This document shows positions 29,083-39,700 of a stretch of 44,838 nucleotides of DNA, piece after piece. The notes beneath the pieces are model-generated. The model worked only from the letters and a program-made list of their open reading frames with translations, ran no database searches and had not been told where the DNA came from. This DNA comes from a virus. The stretch covers positions 1 through 44,838 of the IMG/VR virus record IMGVR_UViG_3300045970_001348; one strand, written 5' to 3'. Position 1 is the stretch's first letter. The number at the start of each line of letters is the position of its first letter. A program made the translations under genes and the position numbers.

Positions 29083-31382
29083 TGGCACGCTCTTACTCGC
29101 GATCGTTCTCTGGCGGCGAGGTCACCGACGAGTTCTGGGGTCAGATCGGTGACGCCAAGTTCCAGACGGGCCTGGCCCTGTGCAAGAACTTCCGAGTGCT
29201 GCCCCACGGGCCCATCCAGAACCGGGCTGGATTCGAGTTCGTGCGGGAGGTCAAAGACAGCACCAAGGCCGTGCGCCTGATCCCGTTTGAATACTCGACC
29301 GACCAGACGATGGTGCTCGAGGTGGGCGAGGGCTACGTTCGCTTTCACACCCAAGGCGCCACGCTGCTGTCGGGGGCCTCGCCCTACGAGGTGGCAACCA
29401 CCTACCTGGCCAGCGAACTGTTCGCGATCAACTACGTGCAGTCGGCTGACGTGCTGACCTTTGTGCACCCCGCCCACTTGCCGGCCGAGCTGCGCCGCCT
29501 TGGCGCACTGAGCTGGATCCGGTCCGATATCTCGTTCGTCACCACCCTGACGCCCCCCGCCACGGTCAGCGCAACGGCTACCGTTGGCGGCACACCGGGC
29601 ACGCCCACGCTTCACAAGTACGCAGTGACCTCGGTGGCCAGCAACAACATCGACGAATCGCTGATCTCCGCAACCTGTCGTGGGGTGAGCACCACGATCA
29701 GCGCCATCACCCAGGCCAACCCGGGCCTGATCACTTGCAGCGCTGCCCACGGGCTGTCTGTCGGCGACCCAGTGGAGCTCTTCTCCGTCCTCGGCATGAC
29801 TGCGATCAACGCCGCAACCTACACGGTCAACACCGCGCCCAGCACCACCACGCTGACGCTGGCCCTGAACGGCACGCCGGTGGACACCACCGCCTTCGTG
29901 GCCTACGTCAGCGGGGGCTTCGTAGTCAGGTTGGGCGTCATGAACAACATCTTCGACTCCGGCGCGAAGAATGTGATCACCTGGACGGCAGCCACCGGCG
30001 CTCTGCGCTACCACGTCTACAAGCAAAGCAACGGTCTGTGGGGCCACGTCGGCCAGGCTTCCGGTCTGAGCTTCACCGACGACAACATCACGCCCGACAT
30101 CAGCAAGACCCCGCCCGAATCCAACGACCCATTCTCGGCGGCCAATGAGTACCCTGGCGCGGTCACCTATTTCGAGCAGCGGCGCGTCTTCGGCGGCTCG
30201 ACAAACAAGCCACAGACACTCTGGTTCACACGCTCGGGCACCGAGTCGAACATGAGCTATTCGATCCCGACCCGGGACAGCGACAGCATCACGTTCCGTG
30301 TCGTGGCCCGCCAGGCCAACACCGTGCGCCACCTGGTGCCGATCGCTAGTCTGGTGGCCCTGACAAGCTCTGCCGAGTGGCGCATCAGCAGCGGAAGCGG
30401 GGATGCCCTCACGCCAGCAAGCGTGGATGTCAAGCCCCAGTCCGCAGTCGGCGCCGGCCAGGTCCAGCCCGTGCTGGTCAACTCCAACGTGATCTTCGCG
30501 GCTGCCCGCGGGGGGCATATGCGCGAGCTGGCCTACAACTGGCAGTACCAAGGCTTCATCACCGGCGACTTGAGCCTGCGCGCGCCGCACCTTTTCGACG
30601 GGCTCGAGATCGTCGACATGGCCTTCAGCAAGTCGCCATACCCGACAGTCTGGGCGGTGAGCAGCAACGGCAAGTTGCTGGGCCTGACCTATGTCCCAGA
30701 GCAGCAGATAGGCGCCTGGCACCAGCACGACACCGACGGGCTATTCGAGTCCATCTGCTGCGTGGCCGAGGGCGTGGAGGACGTGCTCTACGCCATCGTG
30801 CGCAGGACCATTAACGGGGTCAGCAAGCGATACGTCGAGCGCATGCGCCCCCGGGCCTTTGCCACCCAGGCCGACTGCTTCTTCGTCGACTGTGGGGGCA
30901 CCTATTCGGGCACGGCAACGGCCACGATCACCGGCGCCACATGGCTCGAGGGAAAGACCATCAGCGTGCTCGCCGACGGCGCCGTGCACCGGCAGGTCGT
31001 GGTCACTGGCGGCGCCTTCACGCTGGACTATGCGGCATCCAAAATCCAGTTTGGGCTGCCCATCATCGCCGACGGCATGGGGCTTCCACTGACCATCGAC
31101 GCGCCTGGCTATGGGCAGGGCCAGTTCAAGGCAATCAACCGGGTGTTGCTGCGCGTGAAGGACACCAGCGGGCTGCGGGTGGGCCCGGCCTTCGACAAGC
31201 TCTCTGAGATGAAGACCCGCACCGACGAAGCCTACGGCATGCCGCCGAGCCTGCAGAGCAGGGTCGTCGAGGTGGTCAACAAGTCTGCGTGGACCGACGA
31301 CGGTCAGGTGTGCTTTCGCCAGCAGGACCCCCTGCCGGCCACGATCAGCTCCATCAAGGTCGAATACGTCCTGGGCGGCTAG
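29082..31382 (+). CDS. Tail tubular protein B-like (T7 gp12-type nozzle)
   Basis: 766 aa. MARSYSRSFSGGEVTDEFWG and the stretch CKNFRVLPHGPIQNRAGFEF, VRLIPFEYSTDQTMVLEVGE, QSADVLTFVHPAHLPAELRR are typical of phage nozzle proteins. An inserted Thr/Ser-rich domain (about 160-330) carries variable surface loops, and the last third has VWAVSSNGKLLGLTYVPEQQ and ERMRPRAFATQADCFFVDCG. It seals the tail end. Its TAG stop lies in the third AGTACGCATA copy. Confidence 0.92.
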   Translation: MARSYSRSFSGGEVTDEFWGQIGDAKFQTGLALCKNFRVLPHGPIQNRAGFEFVREVKDSTKAVRLIPFEYSTDQTMVLEVGEGYVRFHTQGATLLSGASPYEVATTYLASELFAINYVQSADVLTFVHPAHLPAELRRLGALSWIRSDISFVTTLTPPATVSATATVGGTPGTPTLHKYAVTSVASNNIDESLISATCRGVSTTISAITQANPGLITCSAAHGLSVGDPVELFSVLGMTAINAATYTVNTAPSTTTLTLALNGTPVDTTAFVAYVSGGFVVRLGVMNNIFDSGAKNVITWTAATGALRYHVYKQSNGLWGHVGQASGLSFTDDNITPDISKTPPESNDPFSAANEYPGAVTYFEQRRVFGGSTNKPQTLWFTRSGTESNMSYSIPTRDSDSITFRVVARQANTVRHLVPIASLVALTSSAEWRISSGSGDALTPASVDVKPQSAVGAGQVQPVLVNSNVIFAAARGGHMRELAYNWQYQGFITGDLSLRAPHLFDGLEIVDMAFSKSPYPTVWAVSSNGKLLGLTYVPEQQIGAWHQHDTDGLFESICCVAEGVEDVLYAIVRRTINGVSKRYVERMRPRAFATQADCFFVDCGGTYSGTATATITGATWLEGKTISVLADGAVHRQVVVTGGAFTLDYAASKIQFGLPIIADGMGLPLTIDAPGYGQGQFKAINRVLLRVKDTSGLRVGPAFDKLSEMKTRTDEAYGMPPSLQSRVVEVVNKSAWTDDGQVCFRQQDPLPATISSIKVEYVLGG

Positions 31383-31390
31383 TACGCATA
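31381..31390 (+). promoter_or_regulatory. AGTACGCATA element, copy 3
   Basis: Begins in the TAG of the nozzle gene, 30 bp before the next ATG. The second half (CGCATA) is part of a hairpin that follows directly. Confidence 0.55.
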
Positions 31391-31418
31391 AGGGGGTCCC
31401 CGGGGCCTACCTTATGCG
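31385..31418 (+). repeat. Hairpin after element copy 3
   Basis: CGCATAAGG (31385-31393) pairs perfectly with CCTTATGCG (31410-31418); the 16-nt loop contains CCCCGGGG. The stem sits between element and start codon, 2 bp ahead of the ATG, and hides the only AGG-rich sequence available as a ribosome site. Confidence 0.65.
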
Positions 31419-31420
31419 CT

Positions 31421-31933
31421 ATGGCCACCACTCCCACCAGCTCATGGTCCAGCGTCTCCGTATGGTCCAGTGCCATCGGGTCCATCCTCGCCGCCCAGGG
31501 TCAGCAGGACGCGCTGCGCTTTCAGGCAGAGATGGCCGACATCAACGCCAAGGCCGCCGACAACGCCGCTCGGGGCGCCCTGTTCGCGGGCCAGCGCGAG
31601 GGGCAGCGCAGCATGCTGTCCACCGCCAACCTCAAGAGCGCCCAGACTGCCAAGTTTGCGGCCAGTGGCGTGGACCTGGGTGTGGGCAGCGCGGCGCGCA
31701 CGCTGGCCAGCACCGACATCATGGGCAAGATCGACGCCAACACCATCGCGGCAAACGCAGTGCGCTCGGCGTGGGGCTACCGCACCCAGGGCACGAGCTA
31801 CCGGAACGACGCGTTGACGAGGCGCAGCGCCGCGGACTCGATCAACCCCTGGCTGGAGGGCGCCTCTAGCGCGCTGACTACCGCCGGCCGCGTCGACAGG
31901 GAGTGGTACGCACTGAACCGGGTGAGGGGTTGA
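31421..31933 (+). CDS. Internal virion protein A-like (T7 gp14-type)
   Basis: 170 aa. Hydrophobic N-terminal part (SSWSSVSVWSSAIGSILAAQ), then LRFQAEMADINAKAADNAAR, GQREGQRSMLSTANLKSAQT, AASGVDLGVGSAARTLASTD and SAWGYRTQGTSYRNDA, the sequence order of podovirus gp14-like ejection proteins. No good ribosome site is exposed: a hairpin ends two bases before the ATG. It should be ejected into the host envelope to form the first part of the DNA channel. Confidence 0.85.
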   Translation: MATTPTSSWSSVSVWSSAIGSILAAQGQQDALRFQAEMADINAKAADNAARGALFAGQREGQRSMLSTANLKSAQTAKFAASGVDLGVGSAARTLASTDIMGKIDANTIAANAVRSAWGYRTQGTSYRNDALTRRSAADSINPWLEGASSALTTAGRVDREWYALNRVRG

Positions 31934-31934
31934 C

Positions 31935-33743
31935 ATGCGCGTCCCCGTCTACGACAACCTGCAGACCTCGGTCTCGTCACCCGGCCCGGCCACCACCGCG
32001 ACACCCTCGGGACCGCAGGCCAGCGAGATCGGCGCCCGCCAGAACGCCAGGCTGAACGACGCCGCCGGCGGCTACGCCTCGGCGCAGAACCAGATCGCGG
32101 CGGCCATGCAGGAGGAGGTCAACTCCACTCGCGTGGACGACGCCACCAACCAGTACGTCCGCGGCCTGACCGCAGCGCGCGTCGAGGCGATGCAGCTCAA
32201 AAGCAAGGCGGCGCTGGAGAGGCCCGACGGCAAGAGTCTTCCAGACGAGTACGGGGAGAAGCTCAAGAGTCTGTCGGACGAGATCTCCAAGGGCCTTGGA
32301 AACGACGCGCAGCGGCGCGCGTTTTCGATGAACGCGGGGCACCTGGACAACCAATTCCAGGGGGCCCTGACAGAGCACATGGTGCAGCAGCAGGGCGTCT
32401 ACCGGCAGGAGACGCGCGCGGCCACTCGTGAGACGGCCACGAGCAATGGAATCCTGCTCTGGGGCGACGACAAGGAACTGGAGAAGTCCACGGCAGCAAT
32501 CGCGGCCTCGGTGCTGGCAGAGGCCAAGGAGCAGGGCCTGGACCCGGGCAAGGACAAGGCGATCCTCGACACCATGTTCCAGAAAGCGATCAGTCCCATG
32601 CACGCCGGCGTCATGCAGTCGATGGTCACTGCCGGCCGCGCCGACAAGGCCCTGGACTACTACACCGCCAACAGCGAGCGCATGACCCCGGCCGTGCGGG
32701 CGCACATGCTGCCCCTCATCCAGGAGCGAGTCGACGGTCAAAAGGGTGACGTGATCGCCGATGCGGCCTGGCGCTCGATCGGGCCGCAGGGTGCCAATGA
32801 CCCGGTCCTGATCTCCGACATGGACAACATCGCGCGGCGTGCGCTCAAGGATGAGCCCAGCGCACTGAAGCACGCACTGGCCGGCATCAGGGAGCGCGCC
32901 ACCGCCTTCAACGGCCAGCAGGCCGAGATGAATACGGCAGCCAAGAACGCAGTGGTGGGCATGCTCGTCGCCAACCAACCGATGTCTGATGTCCAGCGGT
33001 CCGCACCCTGGGGCGCGCTTCCCGCCACCGAGCAAAACAGCATCTTGCGGGATCAAGAGGCGCGCGCGGAGCACCGGGCCAACTACCAGGCCGCGCTGGA
33101 ATCGAGGGACTACACCAAGGCCCAACGCCTCCGCGCAGAGCAGGAATACAGGGGCACGCTCGCGAGGTACGCCTTCCAAGACCCGCGCGTGCTGGCCGGC
33201 ATGAAGCGTGAGGAAGTCGTCGCTCTGGCCCTGGGCCCGATGGGCCAGGAGAACGCGGGGCGGGTGCTCGCCACCTATGACTCCATCGTCAAGACCCCCG
33301 AAAAGCTGCGGTCTGCGTCCATCGACCATGACCAGTTCAACACCATCGCCAAGTCGGTCGGCCTGGATGCCTATAGCCCGAAGAGCGACGACGAGAAGGC
33401 TTCGATCTCGCTGGCCCGCGACCGGGTCAACGACGGCATCGACGCCTGGCAGCGTGCACACGGCAACGCAGAGATGCCTCGCGATGAGAAGGAAAAGCTG
33501 ATGCGCGGCATGGCCGCCACCGCCGTCCTCACGAAGGGGCGCGTCTGGGGGACCAACGAAGCGAGCCTGCTGACCGTCAAGGAAGAGGACGCGAAGCGGG
33601 TCGTCGTTCCCGAGAGCCAGCGCCCCTTGGTGGTTGACAGCATCCGCCGCGAGAGGGGTGACCCCAACTACACCCCCACCGACTTGGAAGTCGGCGCCAA
33701 GTACCTGCGAAAGCTGAAGCGCGATGCCGCAACTCCTCGGTAA
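31935..33743 (+). CDS. Internal virion protein B-like (T7 gp15-type)
   Basis: 602 aa, almost all helical with many charged residues (KSKAALERPDGKSLPDEYGE; FSMNAGHLDNQFQGALTEHM) and no enzyme motifs. Length, place between a gp14-like and a giant protein, and mode of overlap (20 bp) match the second ejection protein of T7-like phages. It should line the trans-periplasmic channel. Confidence 0.82.
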   Translation: MRVPVYDNLQTSVSSPGPATTATPSGPQASEIGARQNARLNDAAGGYASAQNQIAAAMQEEVNSTRVDDATNQYVRGLTAARVEAMQLKSKAALERPDGKSLPDEYGEKLKSLSDEISKGLGNDAQRRAFSMNAGHLDNQFQGALTEHMVQQQGVYRQETRAATRETATSNGILLWGDDKELEKSTAAIAASVLAEAKEQGLDPGKDKAILDTMFQKAISPMHAGVMQSMVTAGRADKALDYYTANSERMTPAVRAHMLPLIQERVDGQKGDVIADAAWRSIGPQGANDPVLISDMDNIARRALKDEPSALKHALAGIRERATAFNGQQAEMNTAAKNAVVGMLVANQPMSDVQRSAPWGALPATEQNSILRDQEARAEHRANYQAALESRDYTKAQRLRAEQEYRGTLARYAFQDPRVLAGMKREEVVALALGPMGQENAGRVLATYDSIVKTPEKLRSASIDHDQFNTIAKSVGLDAYSPKSDDEKASISLARDRVNDGIDAWQRAHGNAEMPRDEKEKLMRGMAATAVLTKGRVWGTNEASLLTVKEEDAKRVVVPESQRPLVVDSIRRERGDPNYTPTDLEVGAKYLRKLKRDAATPR

Positions 33744-36700
33744 CCCCTACGACGAACCGGCCGGCGCGGCGCCAACGCCCAGCGCGCCCGGCAACCCCTA
33801 CGACGAGGAAAGCCCCACCTCGCGCGTTCGCGCCAGCGTCGCGGTAGCCAGCGGCAGCAACCCCGACCAGGTTGCGGCGCAACGCAGGCTGGCCGCCTAT
33901 CTGAACGTCGCCCCGGCCGTTGCTGAGTACATGCCCGACGAGGTCAAGCGCCTCGCTGCGACCAAGCAGATCGAGGCCGACACGGTGGCGGCGCCAGTCC
34001 TGCAGCGCCGGTACGGTGACCCCGACTTCGCCAAGCTGGCGGTGGACGACAGCGGGCCCCTCTCCAAGCTCGAGAAGGCAATCGGCGGGGCCGTTGCCTA
34101 CATGATGGGCGCAGACCAGCGCGGGGGCCTGCCAGGCGCTCTGCACCGCGGGATTTACTACAACTCGGTGGAGTCCACCGCAGGGGCTTTCCGGGGCATC
34201 GCCGAGAACCTGGCCGGCGCAGGACTGGGCCCGGCGCAGTTTGTCGCCGACGGGTTCGGCAAGATCGGGCGTGATGCCGCAGCAGCACGCGATGCCCGCT
34301 ACCCCCCGGTGGCGGATCCTGGCACTGTGCGGTCTGGCGTCGACAGCGGCGTCGAATCGGCAGCCCAGGCCCTGAAGTACGCACCCCTGGCCTTCCTTGG
34401 CCCGCCTGGCATTGCCGCTGCCCTGGCTGGCATGGTGGCAGAGGCGGGCGGCGCCACCTACCAAAAGGATCGCGAGGCCGGGGTGGACCCGCTCCGCTCG
34501 ACCGTGCACGCTGCTGCTGACACGGTGGCCGAGTACACCTTCGAGAAATACGCAGGCGCGGCAAAGTTCCTCGAGAAGCTGGCGGCGGGGACACCGGCAG
34601 CCAAGCTCATGATGTTCGAGATCACGAGCGAGATGCCGTCGGAGATTGCCACCACTCTGTGGCAGAACTTCAACGAGTGGGCAGTCATCCACCCTGATAA
34701 GTCGGTCAAGGACTTCGTGGCCGAACAGCCCGAGGCAATCGCCCAGACAGCAATCGCAACCCTCGTGGGCGGCAGCATCCAGGTCGGCGCCGGTAAGGCC
34801 ACGATGAAGGTCGCCGAGCAGGTCATGGGCCACGAGGCCGAGATCACACGTGCCGGCCGCGCCGCCGAGATGCTGCAGGAGCAACTCAAGCTGGCGCTGG
34901 ACAGCAAGCTGCGCGAGCGGGACCCCGAGCAGTTCCGCGCGGTGCTGCAGCAGATGGCCGCCGGCGCCGAGGGCGCGCCGCAGAGCGTCTTTGTCGACGC
35001 GGAGAAGCTCAACCAACTGCCCCCCGAGGTGCTCGGCACGCTGCCCGAGGACGTGCTTGCGCAAATGGCCGATGCCTTGACCAGCAACGGCACGGTGGAG
35101 ATCCCCATCGGCGCTGCGCTGGCAGTCGCGCCGGGCACGCCGCTGGAGCAGACCCTGGTCGAGCACGGCCGGGTCGGGGACCCCGCGGCAACCACTCAGT
35201 TTGAAGCCAAGGAGGCCGGCAAGAAGGCGGGCGAGTACCTCGAGCAGCAGTCGGCCAGCGTCATCCAGCAGGCGCAGGACGCGCAGGCCGCCCAGGCATC
35301 CCACGACGCCGTGCGCCAGGGCATTCTGGATCAGCTCACCGCCACCGGCCGGTTCCGCCAGGCGGTCAACGAGGGATACGCCACCTGGACGGCAGCCTTC
35401 TACACCACGATGGCCGGGCGCCTTGGCATGACGTCCGAGGAGATGGCGGCCAAGTACCCGCTACGCATCGTGGGGGAGGCGGGGCAGGGTCAGACGCTAA
35501 ACGCAGGCGGTGTGGGCAGCCTTTCCGACGTTACCCACCAGTGGACCGCATCGGGCATTGACAGCACCGTCAGCGAGAAGGACAAGGTCATTACCTTGTC
35601 GAAGATCGCGCTGGAACCCGAGGCGCGCAAGCAGGGGGTGGGCACCGCCGCCATGCAGGCGTTGACCGAGTACGCCGACCGCACCGGCCAGCGCATCGTG
35701 CTGTCGCCGGCAACCGACTTTGGCGCCACGAGCAAGGGCCGTCTGGTGGCCTTCTACAAGCGCTTTGGATTCGTCGAGAACAAGGGCCGGAGCAAAGACT
35801 TCACGGTGTCGGAGTCCATGCTGCGAGAGCCGCAGGCCCGCACTGATGAAACGACCGGTCTGCCGCTGAACAGCGACGGCACAGTCACCGTCTACCACCA
35901 CACCTCGGCAGCCAACGCCGCGGAGATCCAGCGCACGGGCCTTCTGAAGTCGGCCGGTGAGCCGGACCTGTACTTCACCACGACCGCAGAGACCGATACC
36001 GGCTATGGCGACACGGCTGTGCCGTTCCGCGTGAAGCCCGAGCGCCTGCTGCTTGATGATGAGTTTCCGGGCGGCCGGCAAGACTTCAAGGTCGAGACCA
36101 AGAACGCGGCCAAAGCGCGGCGCGTGCGGTTCTTGCCGGACGGCCAAGGGGTTCTGGAGCAGTCTGGTACAACCCAACCTATGCACCCCAGCCGCGCAGC
36201 GTGGGGTCAGGACTTCCCGGACGCGCGCATTCTTGTGGGCGAGTCGGCGGTCAAGCGGCATCCCGACTACCACGCTGCCAAAACCGGGGATGCTGCTGCG
36301 GCAGCGCGCCTGGTGCAAGACTTGGTCGCGCCCGAAGCGATCCAATCCATTCGGCAAGAACTTGCAGGACGCCGTCCTCTGGTCGCAAGCATCCACGCGC
36401 AGGAAGAGCAGGGAGTCAACGCCATACCAGAGGCCCTGGCCGACTTGATCGCCGCGCGGCTTGGACTGGAAACTGACGACTCTCTGGTACAGACCAACAT
36501 CGTCAACCACACCGGCGCCGATGGATTCAGCCGTCTGGCTCGTCAAGCGCTGTTCTCCGGGGACGTGAAGAGCGGATCCGAATACCTGATCGTCGATGAC
36601 TTCATCGGCCAGGGCGGAACGATGGCGAACTTCCGGGGTCACATCCAGCGCTACAACGGCAAGGTGATCGGCGCGGTCGCGTTGACCGGAAAGCCACACT

Positions 36701-39700
36701 CTGCGAAGATCGGCCTGTCGGATCAACAACTTGGCGAGCTGCGAGACAAACATGGAGAACTCGAAGACTGGTGGCGCAAGCGCTTCGGCTTCGGCTTCGA
36801 TGCGCTCACCCAATCCGAAGCCCGCTACCTCGCACGCACCGCGGATGCTGACACCGTCAGAGATCGTGTCGCTGCAGCAGAACAAGCGGGAAACGGCGGC
36901 AACGGTCAAGGCTTTGCTGGCGGCAGCTTAGAGCAGAGCGCCCCGGCGGCTTCGCCGGGCCCCCTCGCCCAGCTCGCCCGGGGCACCTTCACCCCGGCCA
37001 ACCTCGAGCTGGCACTCAGCCCGACCGCCGACCTCTCCACCTTCTTCCACGAGACCGGCCACTTCTTCCTCGAGGTGATGGCCGACCTGGCCAGCCAGCC
37101 CGGTGCGCCTGTCGAAATTGCGGCCGACATGAAGGTGCTGCTGGACTGGTTCGGCGTGCCCGACCTGGCCACCTGGCACGGCATGACCCTGGATCAGCAG
37201 CGCCCGCACCACGAGCGCTTCGCCGAGGGCATCGAGCAGTACATCATCGAGGGCAAGGCGCCCAGCGTCGAACTGCTGCCCCTCTTCCGGCGCTGGCGCA
37301 CCTGGATGCTGTCGGTCTACAAGAGCCTGCAGCAGTTCGTCAACGGCACGTCCCCAGGCCCTGAACTCAGCCCCGAGGTGCGCAAGGTCTTCGACCGCAT
37401 GCTGGCCAGCGAGGAGCAGATCAAGCAGACCGAGGAGGTCCTGGGCCTGGTGCCCGAGGACGACGCCACCCAGTCGGCAATCGAGCGACTGACCTCGCGC
37501 AGCATCCGCGATCTGAAGTGGAGCGTGGCCGCCGTCGGTCGCGAGATCAAAAAGCTGCAGGCCCAGGCCGCCGGGCTGCGCAAGGAGGTCCAGGCCGAGG
37601 TCGAGGCCGAGGTCGACCAGATGCCGGAGTTCCGCGCCAAGGCGGCGCTGGATGCACTGAAGGTCAACCCCGACCTGTCGGCCGCCACCGCAGAGTGGAA
37701 GGCCAAGCGTACCACCGCACTGGCCGACGCGCGGGACGCACTGAAGGCCGCTCTCTACGCCACCAACCCCGGGGCTACCGGCCTGAAGAAGGGCCAGTTG
37801 TTCGCGAAGAACAAGCGCAGCATCGAGAACCAGGCCGAGGCGGCGGTGCTGCAGTGGGAACAAGCTAACCCCAGGCCAACGGCCGGGCAGAACGCGACCG
37901 ATCAGGACATGGCCACCGTGGCCGACTCGTTCGGCTTCCCAGACACCGAGACCATGCTCGCCGCGATCGACGCCACTGGCAAGCGCGCCGACCTAGTCGA
38001 GGCGATGACAGACCAGCGCATGCTCGAGGAGCACGGCGACCTGGTCGATGAGCAAGCCATGCGCGAGGCCGCTGCCGAGGCGGTGCACAACCGGGCCCGG
38101 GCCAAAAGCCTGGCCACCGAACTGAAAGCGCAGGCTGACGCGCTGGGGGCCAGCAAGGACACCGGCAAGGTCAACGCCGCCGGCAGCAAGATCACGGTCA
38201 ACGTGCTCGCCGAGGCTGCCAAGCAGTTCGCACAGAACATCGTCGCGCGCACCGTGCTGAAAGACCTGAAGGCCAAGGCATGGCAGCACCAGGCCGCCGA
38301 ACGGCGCTCGGCCAGCGCCTGGCAGAAGGCCACCGCCGCCGGCAAGACCGAGGAGGCCATCAAGGCCAAGCAGGACCAGATGCTGAACCACGCTGCCGCG
38401 CGTGCGGCGCTGGATGCGATCAGCGAGGCCAAGGACATCGTGGCCTTCTTCCGGCGCGTCGTGAAAGACGGCGACGAGAAGACCGTCGAGAAGGGCCGTG
38501 ACCCAGACGTGGTCAACGCCGCGCGCGCCGTGCTGGCCATGTACGGGGTGGGTGCAAAGGGCGGCAAGTCGGCCATCGACTACATGCAGGTGCTGGAGAC
38601 CAACGACCCGGTGACCTTCGCGGCGGTGCAGGACTCTCTGCGCGCCAGCATCGGCAACGCCCAGCCGCTGCAGGCCCTCACGATGGAGCAGCTTCAGTCG
38701 CTCCACGAAGAGATCCAGTCCATGTGGCGCCTGGCCAGGCGAACTCGGCAGATGGAGGTGGCCGGCAAGCTGATGGACATCGACGATGCGGCCCAAGAGC
38801 TCTCCGACCGGATGAGCGCCATCGGCGTGCCGCTCGAGGCGCCCGGCACGAACAGCGCGCTGACGCCAGCGGAGACACGTTCCCGGTGGTTGCAGTTCGC
38901 CGGCAGCATCCTGCGTCGAGTCGAGCAGTGGAGCGAGGGCATGGACGGCCGCTACGGGGGCCCATTCCGGCGCCTGGTCTTCGGGCCCGTCAAGGCGGCA
39001 GCCGACGCCTACCGGGCCGACAAGGTGGTCTACCTGAAGCGCTACGCCGCGCTGGTCGACAACGTCGCACCGGCACTGAGCAAGGGTCTGATCGCCGCGC
39101 CCGAACTGGGCTACACCTTCGGCAAGGGGCACAACGGCATCGGCCACGCCGAGCTGCTGCACGCCATCCTGCACACCGGCAACGAGAGCAACAAACGCAA
39201 GCTGCTGCTGGGCCGCAAGTGGGCCACCGAGAACCTCGACGGCACGCTGGACACCACGAAGTGGGACGCTTTCGTCAAGCGCATGCAGGACACTGGCATG
39301 CTGCGCAAGGAGCACTACGACTTCGCCCAGGGTGTGTGGGATCTGCTCGAGCAGACGAAGCCCCTGGCCCAGAAGGCCCACCGCGACGTCTTCGGACGCT
39401 ACTTCGCCGAGGTGACCGCCGACAGTTTCGACACCCCGTTCGGTGCCTACCGGGGCGGCTACGTGCCGGCCCAGGCAGACCCGCGCATCGTGCCCGACGC
39501 AGACATGCGGGCGCTGGCCAACCTCGAGAACGAGAGCATGAGCTTCTCCTTCCCGACCACAAGCAAGGGCTTCACCAAAGGACGCGTCGAGTACAACCGG
39601 CCGCTGATGCTGGACCTGCGCACCATCGGCCAGCACATCGACAAGGTGCTGCTCTTCGCGCACATGGAGTCGGCGGTGCGCGACGTCAACAAGCTGCTCT

